Source: Nyssa sinensis
Lineage: Eukaryota; Streptophyta; Magnoliopsida; Cornales; Nyssaceae
Length of the DNA stretch: 64,000 bases
Assembly: GCA_008638375.1 (NCBI GenBank)
Contig: CM018035.1
Location: forward strand, 38,970,754 to 39,034,753
Reading direction: 5' to 3'
The notes under the pieces are model-generated. The model was not told the origin of the DNA. It saw only the letters and a list, made by a program, of their open reading frames with translations, and ran no database searches. The translations under genes and the position numbers were made by a program. Positions 37,501 to 50,828 of this stretch are shown piece by piece. The first letter of the stretch is position 1. Each line of letters starts with the position of its first letter.

Positions 37501-37969
37501 GCATGTTTTTAAATGCATACTCTTTTATAATGTATTACACGTGACATGATTTTGTACTGTCCTGCTCTCCTGTTCAGTTCGGGTCTATCCTGTTCTGTTG
37601 TATGGTCTGTCCTGGTTTTGTTCTGTACTGTTGCGTCTAGTGAGTAACCCTGACTCCTGAATTGGTGTATAAGTACACTGTCTAGTTACTGTATTTTAAA
37701 ATACTGTACTGTATTGTTTTATCTGATACACTGATTTCATGCTCTTACTCAAATGCATGATTTTTACTCTGTCTGGCTTCTCTGTTCTGTACTGAAATAA
37801 ACCTATCGCTGTTTTTAACTGGTTCTAAAAAGAACAACTGATTCTTGGTACCACCTCAGTCTTGAGCACTATATGAGCATACTGCACTGTTTAATCTGTG
37901 CATACTGTACTGTTTATTCTGTTATACTGTTCTGCTCTGCTCATTACTGATCTGTTCTGTTACTCTGAT

Positions 37970-38320
37970 GTTTTAACTGATCTGTTCTGTTTGATCTGTC
38001 TGACCTGTTCTGTTTGATCTGTCCGGACCTGTTCTGTTTGATCTGTCCTGACCTGTTCTGTTTGATCTGTCCTGACCTGTTCTGTTTGATCTGTCTGACC
38101 CGTTCTGTTTGATCTGTCCTGACCTATTCTGTTTGATCTGTCCTGACCTGTTCTGTTTGATCTATCTGACCTGCTCTGTTTGATCTGTCCTGACCTGTTC
38201 TGTTTGATCTGTCTGACCCGTTTTGTTTGATCTGTCCTGACCTGTTCTGTTTGATCTGTCCTGACATGTTCTGTTTGATCTGTCTGACCCATTCTGTTTG
38301 ATCTGTTCAGTTTTGATCTG
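37970..38320 (+). repeat. 24-bp tandem array in G2
   Basis: About 14 copies of CTGTTCTGTTTGATCTGTCC plus TGAC. On the minus strand the 24-bp unit gives an open frame of eight-residue repeats (QTEQVRTD), which I do not accept as a gene. G1 has only scattered copies of this unit. Confidence 0.95.
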
Positions 38321-39341
38321 TCCTGACCTGCTTTGTCTGATCTGCCTGATTCGTTCAGTCCTGATCCGTCCTGATTTGTTATGTTTCGATCTGTTCCATT
38401 CTGTTCTGTCCCGTCCTGTTCTGCTCAGTACTGATCTAACATGTCCTTTGATGATGTACCTGTATCTCTGACTGACGTACTATTTTCGCTCAGTTCTGTC
38501 TTGTTCCGTTCTGTTGATGATATACCTGTATCTCTGGTTGACATATTGTTTCCACTCCGTTCTGTTATGTTCTGTTATGTTCTGTTCTGTTTTATTCTAA
38601 TTTGTTATGTCCTGCTCTGCCCGGTTCTACTCCGTCCTGACCTGTTGTGTTCTGTTTTGTACGGTTATACTTGATATGGTCTGTTATGTTCTGTCTGTTC
38701 TGATCTGTGGTTTTATTTTGTGCAGTCTTGCTTTATTCTACTGAAACTGCATTTAAAGTAGATTTATAAAACTGCTATTTCAGAAACAACTGAACTACCC
38801 TTGTGCTTTGTAAACAAGAAATGGTTTTGAAACCCTTGACAGGGAACCTGTGTTACTCATTGGGCTTTTCGAAGCTCACCCTATTCCCTAACATTTTTCA
38901 GGAATGATATCTGTTGGATCTGATGGCACTGATCTGTGGAGACTGGATTACTGAGGATTGAATCTGTTTAATCAGGTGAGTGATGTAATACGACTGACTT
39001 GACTGATATGTACTAGATATAGACATGGCTCATGGATTTAAACGGTACTCTAGAGATTATAGTTCTACTCTGTTGTTATATGTCGGATTATAGATATGCT
39101 CTGAGGTTAGAATTGTTAGCTGTTGGATTTTAGACTGGCTCTGTGGTACATAACCTTACGGTGAATACATGAGTTGCATTCCCTTGACAAAAAAAAAAAA
39201 GTTTTAAATTTCACTGCCTCTGACCCTACAGTCGGAGTGCAATTCACTGGAAAGTTCAAAAATTGCCTTCGGTTGGTCGCGTGGCGGCTGACTGGCATCA
39301 CGTCCTCGACATCCGCGTAAGGTGGGGTTCGGGATGTGACA

Positions 39342-39721
39342 ATAACTGGTTCTAGGCAATTTGACGTAACGATAGTTATCTGAACTATGGTTACTAGACT
39401 GCTTCGAATATAACTGTCTAGCCCTCACGGCCCTAGGTACAAGTGTACAACAAGAACATTATGCACAAGTGTACAATCATGATCGAGATATATATGAAAA
39501 TCAATAAATGCTTCCCACATGATAGGGCAATATCAATGTGGCTCAATAAATACTGGTATGTATGTATAAAGTATAATTGGTAATGTATACAAGAACTATG
39601 AAATGGCTTGGAATGTAACACATGCATAGATTGGATTTTACTTACCTCTTTTTGTATCTTTCTGGAAGGTCGAACTGCCTTCTCCATTTCTCTTGGTGTC
39701 CCTATGATTTAGGAAACTCAT

Positions 39722-39754
<33 letters not shown>

Positions 39755-40649
39755 ACTCATGTTATTCATTAAATTTTATGTCTCTTTAATATTGGTATCT
39801 CTTTTACTTAAATAAACTCTACTATTAAATTTGGAACTTTGAACAAAGTCGGTTTACACTTTCGCGGAATTAAATTCGGACTTGGGTACTAAAAAGGGCA
39901 AAACGGTCATTTTACACTTTTATGGGTTCTTACTTCTTGAGGCCTCTTTTTGAAAATTGGACTCCACAATTGAGTCTGAAATTCTCGAAATAATAAAAAT
40001 TCATTATTCTTTTATTTTAATTGGAGTCCGTTTGACTACTTTTTACTTAGGGGCATTTTGGTAATTTTTCCTTTAAATTAAATATTATTTTATTACTTGG
40101 GGTCAAATTGTAATTACTGTAAGTTCTGGGTAAATTTCTAATTATCATAAAGTCCTATTCCAGTTTGGAATAGCCAAACAACGGATATCTCCTAAACCTT
40201 GGATAAGCTATCCTTGTTCTCATTTTTAATTTAATTTCTATCTACTATTCTTGCATCCAAACAGCCCAAATCACATTCTTCTAAACTTTTAAAAATCCCT
40301 TAAAGCTACACCTGTATTGGGTCTAACCCATATTGGGTTGGGTGGGTCAACCCGACCCGACCCATGGCCCAAAAACACAAAAAAACCTAACATGCAGCAG
40401 CGCACTACACACAGCCCAGGCATGCGCCGACCATCTTCTCCGGCCACAGCGGCTGTTTTCCGACGACGTTTCGACGTTCGACCACTTTGGTCCTCTTTTA
40501 CTCTTCATGGGCTTTCCATATCTACTCTCGGAGTTTAGTTTGTATCACCAAAAGGCCCCGAAAAATGGAGTTGCAGCCAGTTCCGACGAGCTGTCCCAAT
40601 TTTTCGGTGAACTGAATTTTCACTTTTTCATGGCTTTTTAGCCATTGTT
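39342..40649 (-). repeat. LTR C2, second fragment
   Basis: Middle of C2. On the minus strand a leader donor AAAGAG|GTAAGTAAAA lies near 39647, preceded by an acceptor-like AAATCATAG near 39710. A (TA)n run lies at about 39729-39753. U3 blocks (39840-40080) precede. Open frames near 40317-40641 are antisense to the LTR and not conserved. Confidence 0.85.
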
Positions 40650-43600
40650 TGTAATATCCCGACCCGGGATATAGCATGTGCACCGGGCTGGACCGGGCTA
40701 TAAATGTAATCTCGAATTATAAGCCGTGAAATGACATAAATAAAAGTGGATGCGTAATAGACTGTATTGTTTAATTACGATGCATAGGTACGAGAGGCAA
40801 ACAGTCACGGGTGTCCGGGTGCCGTTGCACCGGAAGCCGAGTTTATTGAAAAACGTGCAAGTGAATGTCGACGCATAAATTTTAAAGTAAATCTAAATGA
40901 TTATGAATATCATATATACGTATACATATATACATATATACGGTTGAATGATATATATATATATATATATTGTAATACAATATAATTAGATGGAAGGAAA
41001 TTAAATTGAAAGAAATGAACGGCACGTGGGTCAGGTGTGGTGGCAACATGCGGTGCATGTGTGTGTTAGGTGGCAAGGCCACCGACTGAAAATCAGCCAA
41101 GAGAGAGAAAGCTATGTGTGTGAGGTGTCTTGTGTGCATGTGTGTGGTGTCACCACGGCTACAAGTGACAAAAGCCACCGACTACTGAGTCGGTTGGATA
41201 ATTAGAAAGGAAGAGAGAGTTAGACAGAGGTTGAAGATGTGAGAGGAACTGAATCGCAAGGAAGAAAGAAGTGGGAGTAGAGAGAGAAAGAAAGAAAATG
41301 AATTTTTGGAAAAGGGTTGAGAAAACCTACAAACAGGTATATTCCTGATTTAAATTATATTCATTTATATTGTTAATAGGTGTCGTTACTGTTAGAGTTT
41401 ATGAGAATCCGAAATAGAAAAGAAAAACAAGAAAAACCAAAACTGGGTTACAGCTGGCAATGGTGATTTAAAATTGGTGGAACCAAATCAAGATTTGAAC
41501 CATAATATGGATAGGAAAAGTCTCTAGGGACCCAACGCACTTCGAATTAGCTTAAATGGTCAAGAAATGGCCATTCTGTGGCCAGTTATTCCCTCAGCGG
41601 TGCAACGCCGGAAACTGGGAATGGGTGTGTGAAACCGGTGATGTGGGAGGTTAAAATCAGTCCTAACATGTTCCTTATAATCCTAGAATTCATTGGGAAG
41701 AAAAACAGTAGAGTTTGGACGTAAAATCACGAAGATCCGTGAGGAAATTCGCTATTCCGGCGACCGTGGCCGGAAAACCCCACCGGAGAAGACAACCGGA
41801 GTATCGGGGGCTTCTTCGGGTCAAGATGAGATCGGGTCTGGGTCGGGTTGGGTTGAGATCCGACCGACCGCAATACAGGTCCAACACTGTGTCGTTTTGA
41901 ATGTGAAATTAAAATCAATTGGGCTGTTTGGTAATTGGGATAAGAAATAGAATTGGGTTTTGGGGTTAACCGAACCATGGATAGGGATAGGGAATTGGGT
42001 TATTGTATTCCGGTTCTTGAATGAAACTGAACCGTTTGGTTCAGGAGAAAGGCTGACCGGTTTAGGGTTTTGGGGTCTGAACCAACTGGTTCAGACCGCA
42101 GCTTATGGAATTTATGAACCGGCCCCAAATGTTTTGAATAATTCCACTAAGGCCCAACAGAAAAATGTTAATTTTACAAAAATGCCCCTGACTCAAAAGT
42201 GGGTCAAACGAGGTCCAAATAGGGCAAATGAATAGTCAATTTTTATTATCTCGGATGCTCTGAGTCCATTGGTAAGGTCCGTTTCACGAGACGGAGTCCC
42301 GAAAAGTTACGACTTGTAAAAATGACCAAAATACCCCTGCTTCATAGGTGAGTCAAATGGACTCCGATTGAATTAAATAATTAGTGAATTTTTATTATTC
42401 TGAACCTTCCGAATCTATTGGTAAGGTCAAAATTATGAAAAGAGGTTCCGAGAACAACAGACATATTAAAAGTCTAAATAAGTATTAGAAATACTGATCA
42501 TAGCAAGGCATAGAATCTGGTGAATAGAAATTACTCTGAAACGTATTTACTGATATATAGGGAACTCAACGGGAAAAGGCAAACCTACAGGAGACTGAAT
42601 TAGCAACGCATTAGAGGTAAGTAGATACCCTTTCTCTTCCATGTGGTGTTATCAAGCCAAGTTCATTCTTTTACTGCCAAAAATTGTACTCCTGAGCGTA
42701 TCTGATGTTATTGTCTCCACAATGTGATATTGTTCTATCTGGTGGACATTGATTTATTGTTGTACCATTGTTATCATGTTGAACCGTGTTTTGAAATGCC
42801 TATTGTTATGTTTCCATTGAAATGATGATATTCCATTTTTATATACTCTTATGGAATCATTTATGATCATGAAATGTTTATGTATACAGGATTTGTGCTC
42901 AGTCACAATATCCATCCGATGCTTTTAAATACACTGAAGACCTTCGGGTCAAGTCCATGAACGGACATATGGCCATACACTGGAATGCACTGAAGGGGGT
43001 AAACCGGGCCCCCAAAGACCGAGGGCATATCAAGCCCTGACACAGGACAAAAGCATCTCTTATACGATTGTTCAACTAAAATTGTTGAATTACATTGTTC
43101 TTATGATTATCTTGTATTGCAAGATATTCCTTGATTGATTTATTGTGATCAATTATAATGGCAGTACTTTCTTGTTATTGTATTATCGTTGAGAATTCCA
43201 GAACATTGTTATGCCATTCCTACTGATTCCACATTGTGATCCTACTGTTCATTTGCCACTGTTCACATGTTAAGAGTTTCATGTTGATGATATGTCCCGT
43301 ACTCCTAATTGTACATTGTGTTCTATTGTTTATTGGCCTTTATGGCAACTGTTTCCATTGGCTATTATAGCATTTGATTTTTATGATCGGCTATCATATT
43401 CTTATTCTTGGATTCATATTCCTTTATGATCCTCGATACTAGTGTCGGAGATCTGTATTTACTTGCTGGGCTCTTGTAGCTCATTCCACCCTCCTCACCC
43501 CCATTTCAGGTACTGATGCCGCGTGACCCCGGTAGGAGTTTAAAGACATAGAAGGACATTTAAGGAAATGGATCAGTTTATGTTTTAGTTCTCCCATGTA

Positions 43601-43836
43601 TTCACCTCCCTCGGGTACTGGTCATGTTTGGTTCTTATTTTGTTTATGTAGAACCATATTATGTATTGTAAAGATTTTCGCTAACATTGTGTATTGAAAG
43701 ACTTCCGCTGTTATTGTTTTGAGGTTTTAGTACTTTGCATATTAGTACTATGATACAGGAATGGAAAAAGTAGGGACGGCTTTCGGGTCGGCCCCGCGAC
43801 ACGAGATCCGCATAGGGTGGATTTCGGGTCGTGACA
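40650..43836 (+). repeat. A3 5' LTR (3187 bp)
   Basis: TGTAATATCCCGACCCGGG to GGGTCGTGACA. TATA at 42554-42560, donor GAG|GTAAGTAG at 42616/42617, hairpin GGGCT/AGCTC at 43468-43482, acceptor at 43509. It shares U3, leader and U5 order with A1 but differs in its first kilobase. Confidence 0.95.
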
Positions 43837-46800
43837 GCTTGGTATCAGAGCTATAGGTTCGATTGTGAGTCATGGGAGATAGGACTAGAAATAGAATGAA
43901 TAGATGTAACTGACCTTCCTTACATAGAGTTCATACGATCCTTGATCATTCTCTTACTGATTGATTTGACAATTTACGGGTTATCCTTACTAGTTATTTT
44001 TATAGACATGGTTATTCCAAGGAATACATCGATAGTTATGAATTACATAGATCACTTAGAGTTAGAATCAATGGATAGAGCTGAAGTCTCTATAATATAG
44101 ATTTGATGCGAACGTTGATTGTTATGGTGTGCAGTGACGGGTTATCTTATAAACAGGGTTAACAAAAAGGAATATCTCAATAGATTATAGTGACTCGATT
44201 AGACCATAGACGAGTAGACTTTTATGGACCTACTTATCTAACACTTATGGTTTAGAGCAATGGTGTATACTAGGAACATTGGGATAGGCAAGGATCAATT
44301 AGACTGAATTGAGCGCTTTATAGAAGAGATTCTCAAATCTCTACCTCAAGCTCACTCCAACAGACAACTATGTACAACGAAATAGTGGCACCGTTAAGGA
44401 TCACCCCATAGGGTAAACAAGGAATTGCCCTCGGAAAGCTAAGGCTAGGGCCAGTGCCACACCTACCTCACCAGTCTTGTTGGTGTCAAGGACAGATTAA
44501 ACTACTACCCAGATAGCCACAGGTACCCTTCCAGTTATTTATAACCTGTTTAGATCTTAAGAGATCCTTACACACTTGATTGTGTTCCATGTAATTGTCG
44601 AACTGAACTTAGTAATTGAACATTGGATGATTGATTTACTGATTCTATTACATCTGGAAGGTTAATATTGGAAAATGTTAGACAGAGAAACACGAGAATT
44701 TTGATGGTTACCTTGAGGATTATTGGTTAGAAATATGGAGCATAGAACACGAGATACGGAGCAAAATCACGAATATTATCAACAAGTGACCTATACTTGG
44801 AAGTTAGGTCTAGTGATGTAGAAGAGATCGAGACTGAAGATTAGGAGTGAATATAAATTATGAAAATGGATAATTGTGATTGTAAACGGTTAAAAGAGAA
44901 AATGTGGAAAATTGACCGTCACTGATGTGCTATCAGGACCTCTGTTACTGGTGAGGAACGGCCGCCTTATCATGTAACTAGGGTAACTGAGAAACACACA
45001 GTGCTACCCTACCTAATCTGGATACTACGAATCCTTTATGATACTGTTAGAACGACGTATACCCCAGTGGACTTGGGAATTAGAATGCTACAATATCACT
45101 ACATTTATTCTACCAAACCTAGTGATGCTAGGAAATGATTGGAGCATTAAGTCAAATTCTTAAGCTCACTGGTATCAAAAAGATTTGATGTTGAAACAGT
45201 TTTGTAATAGTGGTTCAAGGGAGATGAGATTGATACACCGGTATTACTAATGCCAAATAGAGTAAATCCTGACATGATAAATAGACTTGTACGTGAATTC
45301 TGACCATTGATCTTTTATAGCAAATTGGGAGATGATTAGGCTACTGTACCAGTAGTCGCAGGTATTATTTACCGTTGTTTACAAATGCTCAATATTGTTA
45401 AATATTACTCTACATACTGATTTATAATTTCAACATTTACTGCTAGCTGAACATAAAGACAGAACTCTGAGGTTATATATTAACTGTTCAGGGATGATGA
45501 TTGATGATAGATGTTATGCATGAAATAAGTGGAGTATGTAACATAGATATACGAGTGTTAGATTGATATATTATCCACTTGAAAAATTAAAAGACATTGA
45601 TGAGTCAAGTGATTGCATAATTAATAAATTTCAGGGAACAATGATAGAATAAATGTAAGATTTATAATCTTTAAAATGAATTACATATTGTTATAGATAA
45701 GAATGATTACTGGATAGACGAGATTGAATGATTACTCGATAGACAAGATTGAATAAATGTCAACTCTTGAAAGAGTCATTATCACTGAATACTATACACT
45801 GGGGAATCATTAGAAATGAACACGATACATAGAATATAGGAGGTACAGATCATAAGTGTATAGTTTAACTGATCAAAGAAAGAACTTGGTGTATTGAAAC
45901 ACATTAAATGAATTGGGGCTGTCCAAAGACAAGAGCAAGTTAAGATATTAAAAGCCAACTAGTCTCGGAAAACGACTATATATTAAAAAGAAAATGATGA
46001 TTATTGACTAGTGACCTTTAAGGATAGTAGTGTACTTAAGGATAAGTGATGAGAATTCTTGAGATTTGACATTGACAATACTGAAGGAGGTTTTGATAAC
46101 TGATATAGACAGAGAAGTGAAACTTGAGTAGGAAATAGTAGTCATACTTAAAAGAAATTGGAGGGAATCATAGCAATAATGAAATAAATAATCTGTAATG
46201 ATCATTTTGTCTTATGAAGGTACATAATGAATATCCATTGGGTTACAATTTGATGATTGTTATATATGTAAGGGAACTTAAGGGGGTAAGTACGGGGGAA
46301 TTGATATTCTAAATAAATTGATGACGTACCAAAAAATATGAAGAGTCTTGAGTAAAATATAGATAAATCAACGAGGTTTCAATGGGAGATAGTAGTTAAG
46401 CTTGGAAGGAATCATAGTAATATTGGATCTAGAAATCCTTAAGATTGTTTTATCTTATAGAAACATGTATTTGATATTTATTGAGTTATGGTTGATGATT
46501 GTTCTGTACTGAGGGAGCCTTAAGAATTAAATTACTATATCTAGTCTACAGACTTGATGTTTATGGTTGGACGGTCAATCTATATTACGAGAGTTATTGA
46601 GAATTGAAATTCTAATTACGGATTAGGAACTTGTTGATTTTCTATACAGTGAGAATATGTGAGAATTAAATTATGTTTCATAATAAACGCGGGAAACAAT
46701 TAGTGCTCATTGAGGGATAGAATGTAATATAGAATTGGAAGCATGACGCTTTGAAAAGTAGTGAATTTGACAGTAATATCTAAATGAAATGAAAATACCT

Positions 46801-47614
46801 TGAAAAGGTAATAAATTAACTGTGATATCTAGATAAAGGAATGACACCTTGAAAGGTGATACAGGTGATGAGTAACAGTTAATCAAAATACATTATGGGA
46901 AAATGATACTTTTAGGGTTACTTATGATTGGTCTATCTTCTATGTTATGTTACACATTTAATGTGTTCCCATATGTTACTAACTGACTGTAGGAACTGAA
47001 CGCCTGGACCATTGACTCATTGCTTACGTGATCGTCAAGAGGACTATCATTGAAACGTGTTAGATACAGGACATGTGAAATATAGACTAGGGATACAAAT
47101 ACTCTTACATAGCTGACTTGAGGTCAAGGAACGATTAATAGAATAACAGGCTGATTGTAGAGGAAATGATACATAGAAGCCGATGTGAACTCTATGAGTT
47201 CCACATAATATCATTTCAAATGATATATATACCCTAGACATATTAGTAGACTGAATGGATAGAGTTTTGTCAAGCTACGTTTAGAAATTTTAAAATTTCC
47301 TTCATCAAAAGATATCTTAAATTACAGAAGCCGAAAAGAATCATAGGAAGGAAATTGTGTTTCATGGGAAGGTTTCGAAGCATATGTGGAATTATAAAGA
47401 GGGTAGTACAGTTACAATGTGACAGTAAAACTTGATTGATGTGACTGTAAAACTTTATCTAACGTGACAGTAAAATTTGATTCTCAGTAGAAAATCTTTA
47501 TCTACTTAATGTAACAGCTTATTTAAGTTATATCGTGATGTAAAAGGAACCACGAAAACCACCGAATTAGAACCGTTAAGTTTGGGGACAAACTTATTTT
47601 TAAGGGGGTAAGAA
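43837..47614 (+). pseudogene. A3 interior: eroded gag-pol, no open frame
   Basis: The primer site TGGTATCAGAGC is at 43840-43851. A gag start is still readable at about 44262 (MVYTRNIG, a stop, then IERFIEEILKSLPQ). Near 44600 a stretch aligns with the A1 post-protease region (GAACTTAGTAATTGAAC). Near 45460 a trace of RT reads DRTLRLYINCSG. The rest is AT-rich with stops in all frames. The PPT at 47598-47614 is intact. Ends needed in cis are preserved while coding is not. Confidence 0.75.
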
Positions 47615-50600
47615 TGTAATATCCCGACCCGGGATATAGCATGTGCACCGGGCTGGACCGGGCTATAAATGTAATCCCGAATTATAAGCCGTGAAATGAC
47701 ATAAATAAAAGTGGATGCGTAATAGACTGTATTATTTAATTACGATGCATAGGTACGAGAGGCAAACAGTCACGGGTGTCCGGGTGCCGTTGCACCGGAA
47801 GCCGAGTTTGTTGAAAAACGTGCAAGTGAATGTCGACGCATAAATTTTAAAGTAAATCTAAATGATTATGAATATCATATATACGTATACATATATACAT
47901 ATATACGGTTGAATGATATATATATATATATATTGTAATACAATATAATTAGATGGAAGGAAATTAAATTGAAAGAAATGAACGGCACGTGGGTCAGGTG
48001 TGGTGGCAACATGCGGTGCATGTGTGTGTTAGGTGGCAAGGCCACCGACTGAAAATCAGCCAAGAGAGAGAAAGCTATGTGTGTGAGGTGTCTTGTGTGC
48101 ATGTGTGTGGTGTCACCACGGCTACAAGTGACAAAAGCCACCGACTACTGAGTCGGTTGGATAATTAGAAAGGAAGAGAGAGTTAGACAGAGGTTGAAGA
48201 TGTGAGAGGAACTGAATCGCAAGGAAGAAAGAAGTGGGAGTAGAGAGAGAAAGAAAGAAAATGAATTTTTGGAAAAGGGTTGAGAAAACCTACAAACAGG
48301 TATATTCCTGATTTAAATTATATTCATTTATATTGTTAATAGGTGTCGTTACTGTTAGAGTTTATGAGAATCCGAAATAGAAAAGAAAAACAAGAAAAAC
48401 CAAAACTGGGTTACGGCTGGCAATGGTGATTTAAAATTGGTGGAACCAAATCAAGATTTGAACCATAATATGGATAGGAAAAGTCTCTAGGGACCCAACG
48501 CACTTCGAATTAGCTTAAATGGTCAAGAAATGGCCATTCTGTGGCCAGTTATTCCCTCACCGGTGCAACGCCGGAAACTGGGAATGGGTGTGTGAAACCG
48601 GTGATGTGGGAGGTTAAAATCAGTCCTAACATGTTCCTTATAATCCTAGAATTCATTGGGAAGAAAAACAGTAGAGTTTGGACGTAAAATCACGACGATC
48701 CGTGAGGAAATTCGCTATTCCGGCGACCGTGGCCGAAAAACCCCACCGGAGAAGACAACCGGAGTATCGGGGGCTTCTTCGGGTCAAGATGAGATCGGGT
48801 CTGGGTCGGGTCGGGTTGAGATCCGACCGACCGCAATACAGGTCCAACACTGTGTCGTTTTGAATGTGAAATTAAAATCAATTGGGCTGTTTGGTAATTG
48901 GGATAAGAAATAGAATTGGGTTTTGGGGTTAACCGAACCATGGATAGGGATAGGGAATTGGGTTATTGTATTCCGGTTCTTGAATGAAACTGAACCGTTT
49001 GGTTCAGGAGAAAGGATGACCGGTTTAGGGTTTTGGGGTCTGAACCAACTGGTTCAGACCGCAGCTTATGGAATTTATGAACCGGCCCCAAATGTTTTGA
49101 ATAATTCCACTAAGGCCCAACAGAAAAATGTTAATTTTACAAAAATGCCCCTGACTCAAAAGTGGGTCAAACGAGGTCCAAATAGGGCAAATGAATAGTC
49201 AATTTTTATTATCTCAGATGCTCTGAGTCCATTGGTAAGGTCCGTTTCACGAGACGGAGTCCCAAAAAGTTACGACTTGTAAAAATGACCAAAATACCCC
49301 TGCTTCATAGGTGAGTCAAATGGACTCCGATTGAATTAAATAATTAGTGAATTTTTATTATTCTGAACCTTCCGAATCTATTGGTAAGGTCAAAATTATG
49401 AAAAGAGGTTCCGAGAACAACAGACATATTAAAAGTCTAAATAAGTATTAGAAATACTGATCATAGCAAGGCATAGAATCTGGTGAATAGAAATTACTCT
49501 GAAACGTATTTACTGATATATAGGGAACTCAACGGGAAAAGGCAAACCTACAGGAGACTGAATTAGCAACGCATTAGAGGTAAGTAGATACCCTTTCTCT
49601 TCCATGTGGTGTTATCAAGCCAAGTTCATTCTTTTACTGCCAAAAATTGTACTCCTGAGCGTATCTGATGTTATTGTCTCCACAATGTGATATTGTTCTA
49701 TCTGGTGGACATTGATTTATTGTTGTACCATTGTTATCATGTTGAACCGTGTTTTGAAATGCCTATTGTTATGTTTCCATTGAAATGATGATATTCCATT
49801 TTTATATACTCTTATGGAATCATTTATGATCATGAAATGTTTATGTATACAGGATTTGTGCTCAGTCACAATATCCATCCGATGCTTTTAAATACACTGA
49901 AGACCTTCGGGTCAAGTCCATGAACGGACATATGGCCATACACTGGAATGCACTGAAGGGGGTAAACCGGGCCCCCAAAGACCGAGGGCATATCAAGCCC
50001 TGACACAGGACAAAAGCATCTCTTATACGATTGTTCAACTAAAATTGTTGAATTACATTGTTCTTATGATTATCTTGTATTGCAAGATATTCCTTGATTG
50101 ATTTATTGTGATCAATTATAATGGCAGTACTTTCTTGTTATTGTATTATCGTTGAGAATTCCAGAACATTGTTATGCCATTCCTACTGATTCCACATTGT
50201 GATCCTACTGTTCATTTTCCACTGTTCACATGTTAAGAGTTTCATGTTGGTGATATGTCCCGTACTCCTAATTGTACATTGTGTTCCATTGTTTATTGGC
50301 CTTTATGGCAACTGTTTCCATTGGCTATTATAGCATTTGATTTTTATGATCGGCTATCATATTCTTATTCTTGGATTCATATTCCTTTATGATCCTCGAT
50401 ACCAGTGTCGGAGATCTGTATTTACTTGCTGGCCTCTTGTAGCTCATTCCACCCTCCTCACCCCCATTTCAGGTACTGATGCCGCGAGACCCCGGTAGGA
50501 GTTTAAAGACATAGAAGGACATTTAAGGAAATGGATCAGTTTATGTTTTAGTTCTCCCATGTATTCACCACCCTCGGGTGCTGGTCATGTTTGGTTCTTA

Positions 50601-50828
50601 TTTTGTTTATGTAGAACCATATTATGTATTGTAAAGATTTTCGCTAACATTGTGTATTGAAAGACTTCCGCTGATGTATTATTACTGATAAGACTTCCGC
50701 TGTTATTGTTTTGAGGTTTTAGTACTTTGCATATTAGTACTATGATACAGGAATGGAAAAAGTAGGGACGGCTTTCGGGTCGGCCCCGCGACACGAGATC
50801 CGCATAGGGTGGATTTCGGGTCGTGACA
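47615..50828 (+). repeat. A3 3' LTR (3214 bp)
   Basis: Near-identical to the 5' LTR. It carries a 29-bp segment near 50671-50699 bounded by GACTTCCGCTG repeats that the 5' copy lacks, and a mutation in the hairpin arm (GGGCT to GGCCT at about 50430). Confidence 0.95.

Larger units (their letters stand above)
34034..39341 (+). repeat. Solo LTR G2, 5308 bp, TSD ATAAC
   Basis: Starts TATAACACCCCG (first TG mutated to TA) and ends GGGATGTGACA, with ATAAC on both sides (34029-34033, 39342-39346). It has the same order of features as G1: tRNA-like segment, U3 block repeats, leader donor, CT-rich array, hairpin (38862-38877), acceptor (38901). It differs by array content and by a duplication of about 235 bp around the donor (about 37400-37870). 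Confidence 0.92.
40650..50828 (+). mobile_element. Element A3: complete but non-coding (LARD-like) relative of A1
   Basis: Two LTRs (40650-43836, 47615-50828), an intact primer site and an intact PPT. The flanks are TTGTT (40645-40649) and TTGTG (50829-50833), one mismatch. The LTRs differ at about 20 bases in 3.18 kb by eye, plus a 29-bp indel near 50671 and microsatellite length, so it is the youngest dated insertion here. The 3778-bp interior has no long frame but keeps scattered gag-pol homology to A1. Young LTRs with an old, eroded interior suggest movement by proteins supplied in trans. Confidence 0.92.

Noticed and set aside
37960..38292. Minus-strand 110-codon frame of eight-residue QTEQVRTD repeats
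   Set aside because: It is the 24-bp array read in frame (24 is a multiple of three). G1 has a different array at the same place, and there is no start context or conservation.
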